Shown: piece by piece, positions 36,922-44,838 of the stretch | How the letters are laid out: the number at the start of each line of letters is the position of its first letter | Numbering within the stretch: the stretch's first letter is position 1 | The notes under the pieces: model-generated | Databases searched by the model: none | What the model was told of the DNA's origin: nothing | The model's input: only the letters and a program-made list of their open reading frames with translations | Source: Lewinella sp. IMCC34191 | GTDB taxonomy: Bacteria > Bacteroidota > Bacteroidia > Chitinophagales > Saprospiraceae | Length of the DNA: 64,000 bases | Direction: 5' to 3' | Assembly (NCBI RefSeq): GCF_003390935.1 | Contig: NZ_QNQZ01000014.1 | Span: forward strand, 1-64,000 | Made by a program: the position numbers and the translations under genes

Positions 36922-38301
36922 TTATTCCAATCGATACAGGCCGCTGGCGTGGGGGGCCAGGGTGCGGCTAAAGCTTCCGTTAGCCGATCCCAACTCCTCT
37001 CCTGTCCACATATCCGTTACGCTTACCTCCCCCTCCAGGCCGAGTTCGGCGAAATCCACCGTAAGCTCGCGACTGAGGGAATCTTCGCGATTGAATAAGG
37101 CCAGATAGGTCCAGTCTTCACTCCGGTTGTGGGAGGCGATTTTTACCTGCGCTCCGTCGCTAAATATGAGTTGTACATCTTCGCTTTCGCGGTGCATGCG
37201 CAGTACCTCTTTATTGGTGAGCAGAGATTGAGTGAAGCCGTCGTTGCTGGGCAGGTCGCCCCCGAACATGAGGGGGGATTTGAAGATGGTGAACAAGGTG
37301 ATCAGGGTGTACTGCTCGTCCGGGGTGAGGGCGGCCATGCGGTCGTCGCCCCGCTCCCCGCGAATGGACAGCCGGCCGAGCGGGATCATATCGCAATCCG
37401 GCCAGGTACCGCCGCCGATGTAGGGGTACCAGTCCTGGCTGACGTCGAAGAGGTGGTCGATGTGGTCCCAGCTGTCCCACACGTCGTTGACCATCCGCCA
37501 CATATTGGCGTGGCGATCGACGTGCTCCGCGAATTCCACCGGGGTGGGGCCCGGTGAGGTGCTCAGCACAATCTCCCGGCCGGTGAGATCGATGGCCTTG
37601 CGGATCATTTCGATCTCGTCCTTATGGTAGATGGGTGCGGAGAGGTCGTCGATCTTGATGAAGTCGACGCCCCACTCGGCGTATAGTTCGAAAATAGAGT
37701 TGTAGTATTCCTGCGCGCCCGGCCGGCCGGCTACGATGGTGTAGTTATCCCGTAGCCAGCGGCACTGGTTTTCGGTCGTGTATACCTGGTCGGCCGTGAC
37801 TCCATCCGCTCCCTTGATGGGTAGTTTTCGCTCGACGGCCTCGGTGGGGATGCCCCGCATGATGTGGATGCCGAATTTGAGTCCCTTGCCATGGATATAA
37901 TCGGCCAGGGGCTTGAAACCCTGCCCGCCGGCGGCGGAGGGGAAGCGATTCGTGGCAGGTAGGTAGCGACCGTATTCGTCCAGCACGTAGATCGGGTTGT
38001 CCTGGTTATACCCGTGCGACTTCGTGTTTTCCACGAACCAGCGGATATCGACCACCACGTATTCCCAGCCGTATTCCATTAGGTTTTCTGCCATGTAATC
38101 CGCGTTGGCCTTCACTTCGTCTTCGCGGACGGTGGGGCCGTAGGAATCCCAGCTGTTCCAGCCCATGGGCGGGGTAGTGGCCCAGGAGGCAAATTCGGGC
38201 CCGGAGAGCGATGGCGTCGGGCTATCGGCGGTCTCCGGTTCGGAACTTTTGCAGCCGGTCAGTAGGATGAATAAGCAGAGGAACGGGACTAATCTGTGCA
38301 T
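36922..38301 (-). CDS. GH27 alpha-galactosidase lipoprotein
   Basis: Retaining alpha-galactosidase (GH27 fold) of 459 aa. The lipobox LLTGC (Cys17) predicts a membrane-anchored enzyme. The family opening TPPMGWNSWDSYG is at 43-55, the nucleophile Asp218 sits in FIKIDDLS, and the probable acid/base Asp273 is in MVNDVWDSW. A C-terminal beta domain follows from about 370. The KIDD motif replaces the common KYDxC, so some non-classical substrate preference is possible. Its promoter region has a perfect inverted repeat between -33 and -7, implying repressor control. The codons for FSDGAQVKI carry a dispersed motif copy. Confidence 0.9.
   Translation of the reverse strand: MHRLVPFLCLFILLTGCKSSEPETADSPTPSLSGPEFASWATTPPMGWNSWDSYGPTVREDEVKANADYMAENLMEYGWEYVVVDIRWFVENTKSHGYNQDNPIYVLDEYGRYLPATNRFPSAAGGQGFKPLADYIHGKGLKFGIHIMRGIPTEAVERKLPIKGADGVTADQVYTTENQCRWLRDNYTIVAGRPGAQEYYNSIFELYAEWGVDFIKIDDLSAPIYHKDEIEMIRKAIDLTGREIVLSTSPGPTPVEFAEHVDRHANMWRMVNDVWDSWDHIDHLFDVSQDWYPYIGGGTWPDCDMIPLGRLSIRGERGDDRMAALTPDEQYTLITLFTIFKSPLMFGGDLPSNDGFTQSLLTNKEVLRMHRESEDVQLIFSDGAQVKIASHNRSEDWTYLALFNREDSLSRELTVDFAELGLEGEVSVTDMWTGEELGSANGSFSRTLAPHASGLYRLE
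37145..37161 (+). repeat. Dispersed motif copy 9 (inside GH27 coding sequence)
   Basis: ACCTGCGCTCCGTCGCT, with TTTTT upstream. On the coding strand it reads as SDGAQVKI codons of the alpha-galactosidase. Confidence 0.55.
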
Positions 38302-38350
38302 AGTGGATGATCATGATCGAAGGCGGCTATGATATTACAGCCGGGCGGAT

Positions 38351-38384
38351 CAAAATAAACCAATAATTGTCATTCTCACAATTA
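38351..38384 (-). promoter_or_regulatory. Promoter and operator-like palindrome of the GH27 gene
   Basis: On the minus strand, TTG (complement of 38379-38381) is followed by 20 bp and TTATTTTG (complement of 38351-38358), near the Bacteroidota consensus. A perfect inverted repeat TAATTGT-N7-ACAATTA (38364-38384) overlaps the -33 element and fills the spacer, an ideal place for a dimeric repressor. The start codon is about 50 bp downstream. Confidence 0.6.
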
Positions 38385-38414
38385 ATCTCAGATTGAGACC
38401 TCCCACAGAAGATG

Positions 38415-39869
38415 CTATTCCGCTTGGTAGGCGTCCACCACTTTCTTCATGCGGCGGCTGTTGACGCCCAGATCGCTGTGGCCTACCCGGCTGGCGCTGC
38501 GGTAGTGAATCACCTGCTGCTCCTCATCGATGAGAAATTCGACGTCGTCGATGTAGGGAATGGGCCAGGTCTTGAAGGTGTAGTGCAGGTAGTTGTCTTC
38601 CTCCTTCTGCAGTTCCGTGCGGGACATAGCGCCGACGACCCGCTTCAACTTTTCCTTTGCTTCCGCCGCGCTGCCGGTGAAGGGGATCGGCTCGCGCTTC
38701 TTCTTTTCCTGGATACTCTGGGTGCTCACGCAGTTGGGTGAATCGGGACAGGGTTTGAGTTGGCGTTGCATGCTATCGTTTGGATGGACAAGCCCATCCA
38801 GGCGGGCATTGTTCGTCGTACCGCCGGGCAGGGACAGGCTCGCCAGCCGTTCGTTATCGGCGACCGAGCGTACTTCGGCCAGCAATTCAAGGCCTTGCGG
38901 GGTATTCTTATAGTGCAACAGGCCGAAGTTTTTCACCCCTACCAGATCGCTGATTCGTTTACCGTTGACTTCGTCGGCACTCTCGTAGCTATGGGTTAGC
39001 CCGCTGGAGGTAACCTCATAAATTGGATAGCCGTCAACGGTGTCTACCATAATCTCCGCCAGGTGGCGGTCACCGCTGAGCAGGATGGGCAGGGCGGGTC
39101 GGACTTCGGCTAACAGAGCGAGCAAGCGTTCCCGTGATTTTGGGAAGAGGGCCCATTTTTCGAAGCCGTGGTCGGTCGGCAGCACCTGGATGCTGCTGGC
39201 GATGATGTGAGCGTCCGCCTCGCTGTTTCGTAGCTCATCGTCCAGCCACGCCCACTGGGCCTCGCCCAGAATGTCGCCGTCTTCGTTCGGCCCGTAGCGG
39301 TGGCCTCGCTCCACCGGAGGCGCTACGTCATCCCGAAAGTATCGGGTGTCCATTAGGATGACGCGTACGTTGTCGATCAGGTAGGACTGGTAGACGCCTT
39401 CCCGCTGCCGTACTTCCGCGCTGGCGGGAACCTCCAGGAAATCGAGCATGAGCTCCTTCGCTACTTCCTTGAAGGGCCAATCGCGGCCGGCATCGTTGCT
39501 GCCGTAGTCGTGATCGTCCCACGTTCCGTAGATCGTCGGCACCTGCTCGGTAAAGGCGCGGTATTCCGGTGCGGATTCCAGTTCGGCGTAGTCGGCAGCC
39601 ATCCGGTCGCGATCGTCCGTGTCGGCGTAAATGTTGTCGCCCAGCCACAGCCAGGCGGCCAGGTCGTTGGCGGCGATCGTTTCCCAGAAGGCTTGGCTTT
39701 GATCCTGCCGGTTACAGCTTCCAAAGGCGATGGTGAGTACCGAGTCGGCTACGATCATCGGTCCGACCTCCACCAGATCCGGATTGTGGGATTTGGAGGC
39801 TTTCCCGACCAGGTAAGCCAGGAAGACCACGAGGGTGAGGAATACGACTATGCTTACTTTTTTAAGCAT
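38415..39869 (-). CDS. PhoD-like phosphatase fused to DUF1499
   Basis: A 484-aa fusion. The start is set at ATG 39869 (MLKKVSIVVFLTLVVFLAYLVG), giving a membrane anchor; the frame opens 15 codons earlier. Residues about 40-345 are the metallophosphatase: FGSCNRQDQSQAFW, WLGDNIYADTDD, YGTWDDHDYGSND and the late LLSGDRHLAEI, the metal ligands of the PhoD group. Residues about 370-484 are a complete DUF1499 domain (CPDSPNCVSTQ, KTWPIPYIDDVEFLID and the terminal YRSASRVGHSDLGVNSRRM). DUF1499 is normally a stand-alone protein. The frame is continuous, so this looks like a genuine fusion. It overlaps the upstream gene (39862) by 8 bp. Confidence 0.88.
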   Translation of the reverse strand: MLKKVSIVVFLTLVVFLAYLVGKASKSHNPDLVEVGPMIVADSVLTIAFGSCNRQDQSQAFWETIAANDLAAWLWLGDNIYADTDDRDRMAADYAELESAPEYRAFTEQVPTIYGTWDDHDYGSNDAGRDWPFKEVAKELMLDFLEVPASAEVRQREGVYQSYLIDNVRVILMDTRYFRDDVAPPVERGHRYGPNEDGDILGEAQWAWLDDELRNSEADAHIIASSIQVLPTDHGFEKWALFPKSRERLLALLAEVRPALPILLSGDRHLAEIMVDTVDGYPIYEVTSSGLTHSYESADEVNGKRISDLVGVKNFGLLHYKNTPQGLELLAEVRSVADNERLASLSLPGGTTNNARLDGLVHPNDSMQRQLKPCPDSPNCVSTQSIQEKKKREPIPFTGSAAEAKEKLKRVVGAMSRTELQKEEDNYLHYTFKTWPIPYIDDVEFLIDEEQQVIHYRSASRVGHSDLGVNSRRMKKVVDAYQAE

Positions 39870-40629
39870 ACCGCCGACGGACCAGATCGATAAATTCGCG
39901 GGCGGTTTCCTCACGTTCCTCCGCCGACCAGCGGTGTTGTTGGGCTAGATCGACCAGCATGGGTTTGGCGTTGGCCATGCTGCCTTTCAGGTTGAGGGAT
40001 TTGAGCGCGTCGTTCAACTCGTCGTTGTTGTTGAAGAGTTTCTTGGCAAAGAGCACGCGATTGTTGATGCTCAGGGCGCGGGTCAGGTCGGCTACGCGCT
40101 GGCGGCCAAGGCGGTTACCGAGTCCGTTATCGTTGTCGGGTTCGTGAAACAGGGCTTCCACATCCGGGCCGCTGTTGGTCGACGGTGCCGGCTTCGGAGG
40201 GTTGGGCGCCGGGCGGTCATCGTACGTCGGATCGATTTTGGCGGTGTGTTCGGCCATGGCGGGCGCCGGGGGTGGGGGCACCGGGGCATCGGGCAGCTCA
40301 GGTGGGGCGGCGGGGGCGGCGGGTTCCGGCCGGGTGGCGGGAATTTCGGGTTGTCGCGGTTCCGGGGTGGGTGGCGGCGGCGGCGGCGTTGGCTTTTGGG
40401 GTTCCGGCATCGGAATGGGGGTCTCCCTTTTGGGCGGCGGGGGGGCGTTCCGAACCTCCTGCTTGTTCTCGGTCCCCACTTCCAGGTAGATGGTATACAG
40501 GTCGCGCAGGTAGCCCAACATCAGGTCTCGTTCAAGGGCGGAGGGGGCATCATCTTCATCATCCAGCTGCAGGCTGCGGTGCAGGGCGGTGATGCGGTTG
40601 AGTAGTTTATCTGCTTTGGTCTGGGCCAT
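39862..40629 (-). CDS. Conserved Bacteroidota protein with proline-rich linker
   Basis: A 255-aa cytosolic-type protein. The N-terminal ~55 residues are helical, residues about 65-150 are almost all Pro/Ala/Glu, and the C-terminal ~80 residues (from ADLTRALSINNRVLFAKKLFNNN) form a conserved helical domain ending WSAEEREETAREFIDLVRRRY. The same C-terminal pattern occurs in many Bacteroidota proteins of unknown function. Its stop overlaps the PhoD-DUF1499 start by 8 bp, so the two are translationally coupled. It starts 48 bp from the divergent thymidine kinase. Confidence 0.75.
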   Translation of the reverse strand: MAQTKADKLLNRITALHRSLQLDDEDDAPSALERDLMLGYLRDLYTIYLEVGTENKQEVRNAPPPPKRETPIPMPEPQKPTPPPPPPTPEPRQPEIPATRPEPAAPAAPPELPDAPVPPPPAPAMAEHTAKIDPTYDDRPAPNPPKPAPSTNSGPDVEALFHEPDNDNGLGNRLGRQRVADLTRALSINNRVLFAKKLFNNNDELNDALKSLNLKGSMANAKPMLVDLAQQHRWSAEEREETAREFIDLVRRRYA

Positions 40630-40646
40630 GGCTGCTCAAATTTTAA

Positions 40647-40654
40647 TACCTTCG
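40647..40654 (+). promoter_or_regulatory. -7 box TACCTTCG before tdk
   Basis: TACCTTCG is one base from TAnnTTTG and lies 23 bp upstream of the thymidine kinase ATG. The -33 element is not clear. Confidence 0.4.
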
Positions 40655-40677
40655 GCCGCCTAAAATACGGTGGCGGC

Positions 40678-41268
40678 ATGTTTTTAGAACCTCACTTCAG
40701 CGGTCAACGCAGCGGATGGCTGGAAGTTATCTGTGGTTCCATGTTTTCGGGTAAGACCGAAGAACTCATCCGGCGCCTAAAGCGGGCGGGGATTGCCGGT
40801 CAGCACGTGGCCGTCTTCAAGCCTGCCGTCGATACCCGTTACCACGAGGAAAGCGTAGTGAGCCACGACAGCAATTCCTTCCAGGCCACCCCGATCGCCC
40901 GCTCCGCTCAATTGCTTGACATCCCCGCCGACGTATCCGTGATCGGTCTGGACGAGGCCCAATTCTTCGATGCGGACATCGTCAAGCACACCCAGGACCT
41001 GGCCCACCAGGGCAAGCGCATCATCATCGCCGGACTGGATATGGATTTCCGGGGGAAGCCCTTCGGGCCGATGAGCGATCTGCTGGCCGTGGCGGAATAC
41101 ATCACGAAAGTGCATGCGATCTGCTCCCACTGCGGGAATCTGGCTACCCATTCGTACCGGCTTACGCCTAATCAGGATACCGTTGTGTTGGGGGAGAAGG
41201 AGTCGTACGAGGCGCGGTGCCGGAAGTGTTTTCGGATGGGGAATATTTTGGATTTGCGGGCTAAGTAG
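40678..41268 (+). CDS. tdk: Thymidine kinase
   Basis: Type II thymidine kinase of 196 aa, phosphorylating thymidine with ATP in the salvage pathway. The P-loop is GSMFSGKT (20-27), and the catalytic Glu94 follows in DEAQFF (92-97). The structural zinc is held by Cys149, Cys152, Cys181 and Cys184 in the CSHCGN and CRKCF motifs. Length and order are normal. A block of degenerate repeats begins 8 bp after its stop. Confidence 0.95.
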   Translation: MFLEPHFSGQRSGWLEVICGSMFSGKTEELIRRLKRAGIAGQHVAVFKPAVDTRYHEESVVSHDSNSFQATPIARSAQLLDIPADVSVIGLDEAQFFDADIVKHTQDLAHQGKRIIIAGLDMDFRGKPFGPMSDLLAVAEYITKVHAICSHCGNLATHSYRLTPNQDTVVLGEKESYEARCRKCFRMGNILDLRAK

Positions 41269-41276
41269 GGTTTGTT

Positions 41277-42066
41277 TTGGCTCGCCTGCGGCTCGGTTTT
41301 TTTAACACCGATTTTGCGGATCGCTGCGCTCGGGCACGGATTTTGCCCGAAATTCATGGGGTTATAGCGATTATTGAATGCGCTGCGCGCATTGCCCGCA
41401 GGACGCTTTCACACACTGCGTTATTCTGCGGCTCTGCGATTTAATTTATTTGGTATACGTTGACTTTGATTCTTGCTGCTCGAAATTTCATTGGCTCGCC
41501 TGCGGCTCGGGTTTTTTAAACACTGATTTCGCGGATCGCTGCGCTAGGGCACGGATTAGACACGGATTTTGCCCGCATTGCTTGGGATCACACGGATTAT
41601 TGAAGGCGCTGCGCGCCTTGTTCGCGCACGTTGCGAAACTCGGGGTTTCTTGGCGGTTTTGCGGTTGGCTTTTGACGTCTCGCAGCGGTGAGTTTGCTTA
41701 TTTCTTGCTTTTTACTCGCCTGCGGCTCGGAGTTTTTAAACACTGATTTCGCGGATCGCTGCGCTAGGGCACGGATTGATCACGGATTTTGCCCGCATAA
41801 CTCCGGATTACACGGATTATTGAAGGCGCTGCGCGCATTGCCCGCAGGACGCTTTCACACACTGCGTTATTCCGCGGCTCTGCGATTTAATTTATTCGGT
41901 ATACGTCGACTTTCATTCTTGCTGCTCGAAATTACTTTGGCTCGCCTGCGGCTCGGGTTTTTTAAACACTGATTTCGCAGATCGCTGCGCTAGGGCACGG
42001 ATTAGACACGGATTTTGCCCGCATTGCTTGGGATCACACGGATTATTGAAGGCGCTGCGCGCCTTG
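41277..42066. repeat. Degenerate 214-226 bp repeats, left block
   Basis: Units marked by CTCGCCTGCGGCTCGG begin at 41281, 41495, 41715 (first G changed) and 41941. Each continues with a T-run, AACACTGATTTCGCGGATCGC, then CACGGATT words and a GCGCTGCGCGC palindrome near GGATTATTGAA. Later parts carry GGACGCTTTCACACACTG and TTGCTGCTCGAAAT. Short frames occur on both strands but drift between units, so no protein is called. The block ends just before the SDR terminator. Confidence 0.85.
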
Positions 42067-42088
42067 TCCCTTCGGGGGGGGACGAGCT

Positions 42089-42122
42089 AAATGAAAGACG
42101 CCGCCCCCGGTGGGGACGGCGC
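42089..42122 (-). terminator. Terminator of the SDR gene
   Basis: On the minus strand GCGCCGTCCCC pairs with GGGGGCGGCGTC across an ACC loop, followed by TTTCATTT. It lies about 40 bp past the SDR stop. Confidence 0.7.
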
Positions 42123-42160
42123 TAACTTGGCTTCAGCCGAATAATAAATGTGCCTGCCGG

Positions 42161-43009
42161 CTAGGCGGTGGCCAGATCCGTGGAGAGTGTGAGCTCTTTC
42201 CAGGCTTCCATGTCCCGGCGTAGGTCACTCATCTTCTTTTCGGCCATGGCGTAGGCGTCAGGGCCGAGTAGCAGGTGGAGGGGCGGATTCTCCGTGTCCG
42301 CGATGCGAATGATGGCCGCGGCTCCCTTTACCGGATCGCCGGGCTGGTTGCCATTGATCTGATCGCTGTGGACCGTTTCCGATTCGCGGATCTCGGTATA
42401 GGCGGGCAGGCGGTTTTGCGGGAGGGTAAGGCTGCTGTCTTCGAGGAATTCCGTGCGGAAATAGCCGGGTGCCACGATGGTTACCTTGATTCCGAACTGG
42501 GCTACTTCCGCGGCTAATGATTCGGACAGTCCCTCAACGGCGAACTTGGTGCCGCAGTACACTCCCCAGCCGGGGAAGCCTCCGGTGATTCCGGCGATGG
42601 AGGAGATGTTGATGATGTGACCGGATTGCTGGGTCCGCAACTGGGGGAGGACCGCCCGGATCACGTTGTGGGTGCCAAAGACATTGATGTCGTAGTTCGT
42701 ACGTGCCTCGGCGTCGCTTAACTCTTCCAGTCCGCCCAGCTGGCCGTAGCCGGCATTGTTGATGACCACGTCGAGGTGCCCGAAGGTTTCGATGGCTTCA
42801 CTTACTGCCTTAGCGACGTCCGACGGATCGGTCAAGTCTACTTCCAAAGGGAGAAAAGCCGACGATTCCGTCCCTGCGGCTTCGCTCAGAGCGACCTTGC
42901 TGCGCGAGGTGGCGGCCACCGAATGTCCTGCTTCTAATAACTGGCGGGTCATCTCTAGCCCGAAGCCCTTGGATGCACCGGTAATGAAAAACACTTTTGT
43001 GTCTTGCAT
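42161..43009 (-). CDS. Short-chain dehydrogenase/reductase
   Basis: Classical SDR of 282 aa. The cofactor loop is FITGASKGFG (8-17, TGxxxGxG), the structural motif NNAGYG is at about 85-90, and the catalytic Ser and YxxxK lie in ISSIAGITGGFPGWGVYCGTK (Tyr and Lys of YCGTK). Specificity for alcohol or ketone substrates cannot be judged. It follows the AraC regulator gene on the same strand with 82 bp between. That gap contains CACCTTTG (complement of 43032-43039), a near-match to the -7 box, so it may have its own promoter. Both genes sit between two blocks of the same degenerate repeats. Confidence 0.9.
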   Translation of the reverse strand: MQDTKVFFITGASKGFGLEMTRQLLEAGHSVAATSRSKVALSEAAGTESSAFLPLEVDLTDPSDVAKAVSEAIETFGHLDVVINNAGYGQLGGLEELSDAEARTNYDINVFGTHNVIRAVLPQLRTQQSGHIINISSIAGITGGFPGWGVYCGTKFAVEGLSESLAAEVAQFGIKVTIVAPGYFRTEFLEDSSLTLPQNRLPAYTEIRESETVHSDQINGNQPGDPVKGAAAIIRIADTENPPLHLLLGPDAYAMAEKKMSDLRRDMEAWKELTLSTDLATA

Positions 43010-43091
43010 AGCAATACTTGTTTGATTACTACAAAGGTGCGGGGCTCAGCTCATGGCTGGTTTGCAGGGATCGGGCAATAACTTGCAAAAT

Positions 43092-43985
43092 TCAAACAGC
43101 TCGGTAACCGGAAGGACTCTGTCCGGTATGTCGCCGGAAGAAGTTTGCGAAGTGGGCGGGTTCCCGAAAACCGAGACTATCCCCGATTTCGGAAATGTTC
43201 CAATCGGTGTGCCGCAACAGGGCACGTGCTTCTGCGGCTACCCGTTCCGCGATGAGTGTGGTCGTGGTCTTCCCCGTATTATCCTTCACCGACCGGTTTA
43301 GATGATTGACGTGTACAGAAAGCCGGTCGGCATAGTCTCCGGCGGATCGCAGGGTGAATCGCTGCTGTAGGGAGTCGATCGGAAACTGCCGTTCCAGAAG
43401 CTCCAGGAATACCCCGGTCAGCCGCGCACTGGCGTCTATGGCTTCGTACACTGTTTCCGAGGGCTTCAGTTTGAGCGCGTAGTGAATCATTTCCGATGTA
43501 TAGTTGCGCAGCAGGTCGTACTTCAGTGGGTAGTCGGAGTCCACCTCCCGTAGCATCTTTTCAAAAAGGTCTGTAACCTCTTTATCCTGTTCAGCGGTCA
43601 GCCGGTACGCCGGGTGTCCTCCCGGACTAAACATCGGCAGTTCGGCCAGGGCGGGCGAGAACCTACCCGTCAGGAATGCTTCCTGGAAGATGATGAAGTA
43701 CCCGTTAATCTCCTTGGATAGGCCTTCCCAGGTATACGGCACCCGCGGATTAAAAAAGATGAGCGTAGGTCCGTCGATGTCCAGGCTCTTATCCGCATAA
43801 TGGTAGCAATTGCGACCCCGGATCAAGGTAATTTTAAAGAAGTCCCGCCGGCTATAGCGCACTTGTCCGCAGTTCGGATCCAGGATGTTTTCTAGCCGGA
43901 AGACGTTCGCTTCCCCTAAGGCGACGGTGGGTCCCAGGTGCGTGTCGCGAAATGACTGTAACGATTGGGTAGGCATACTGCTCAA
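43092..43985 (-). CDS. AraC-family transcriptional regulator
   Basis: A 297-aa regulator. Residues about 1-175 form a sensing domain (with LRNYTSEMIHYAL at its end), and about 190-297 the AraC double helix-turn-helix, closing with ISEIGDSLGFREPAHFANFFRRHTG and SPSGYR. It lies upstream of the SDR gene on the same strand and probably controls it (inference from pairing). The start may be either of two ATGs (43985 or 43976). The gene begins about 130 bp from the right repeat block. Confidence 0.9.
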   Translation of the reverse strand: MSSMPTQSLQSFRDTHLGPTVALGEANVFRLENILDPNCGQVRYSRRDFFKITLIRGRNCYHYADKSLDIDGPTLIFFNPRVPYTWEGLSKEINGYFIIFQEAFLTGRFSPALAELPMFSPGGHPAYRLTAEQDKEVTDLFEKMLREVDSDYPLKYDLLRNYTSEMIHYALKLKPSETVYEAIDASARLTGVFLELLERQFPIDSLQQRFTLRSAGDYADRLSVHVNHLNRSVKDNTGKTTTTLIAERVAAEARALLRHTDWNISEIGDSLGFREPAHFANFFRRHTGQSPSGYRAV

Positions 43986-44117
43986 ACGCCGCGCGTCCTA
44001 TCTTCGGTTGTATTGGATGGTATCGTATGTATTGTATTGGGGTGACTTATATGACCTGCCTGGCGCTAGCGTTGTGGTTTGCTTCCTGCTTTGCGTAGCG
44101 AATACTTTGCCTGGTGT

Positions 44118-44500
44118 TTTTTGGCTCGCCTGCGGCTCGGTTTTTTTTAACACCGATTTCAAGGATCGCTGCGCTAGGGCACGGATTAGACACGGATTTT
44201 GCCCGCATTGCTTGGGATCCACGGATTATTGAATGCGCTGCGTGCATTGCCCACAGGACGCTGTCAAACACTGCGTTATTCCGTGGCTCTGCGATATAAT
44301 TTATTTGGTATACGTCGACTTTCATTCTTGCTGCTCGAAATTTCATTGGCTCGCCTGCGGCTCGGCCTTTTTAAACACCGATTTCACGGATCGCTGCGCT
44401 AGGGCACGGATTGATCACGGATTTTGCCCGCATAACTTCGGATTACACGGATTATTGAATGCGCTGCGCGCATTGCTCGCAGGGTTCTGTGGTGGTCTCA
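44118..44500. repeat. Degenerate 214-226 bp repeats, right block
   Basis: Two further units with the CTCGCCTGCGGCTCGG mark at 44125 and 44350, 225 bp apart, in the same orientation and with the same internal words as the left block. Together the blocks bracket the SDR-AraC pair as direct repeats. Confidence 0.85.
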
Positions 44501-44629
44501 TTACGGTGCGTAGCGACCATTGTATTTGACGCCCGATCACCCAACGAGCGCAAGCGAGCTGCCCCGTCCCTTAACCCCTTTTCACCCTATCCCCTTAACT
44601 CCTTATAACCCTTATAACCCCTTCCTGAG

Positions 44630-44797
44630 CTAGTAAAAGTAAGTCTTATAATAAGCCCACCACTCCCGCCAGTTCTTAATGATCATCAATACCAAGAAGA
44701 CGAGCAAGCCGATGCCGACGATCTTGGCGATGCGCCCGACCGAGCGATTCTTCTCGCGGCGGGTCCGGTAACGGTGGCGGGTGGATTGTCTGCCCAT
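44630..44797 (-). CDS. 55-aa single-span membrane protein
   Basis: A small gene with ATG at 44797 and TAG at 44630. The first 20 residues are very basic (MGRQSTRHRYRTRREKNR), followed by one hydrophobic helix at about 24-41 (AKIVGIGLLVFLVLMII) and an aromatic tail KNWREWWAYYKTYFY. Charge distribution predicts N-in, C-out topology. The composition and clear helix support it as real, although it is short. It starts 41 bp past the parC stop on the same strand, so it may be co-transcribed. I do not recognise a family. Confidence 0.7.
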   Translation of the reverse strand: MGRQSTRHRYRTRREKNRSVGRIAKIVGIGLLVFLVLMIIKNWREWWAYYKTYFY

Positions 44798-44838
44798 TCG
44801 GTAAAGATAGTGGCTGTCGGAACGACGCGCCGACGTGC

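Noticed and set aside
41378-44529. Frames with LARLRLGFFKH-like repeats
   Set aside because: They follow the degenerate DNA repeats and are broken at different points in each copy.
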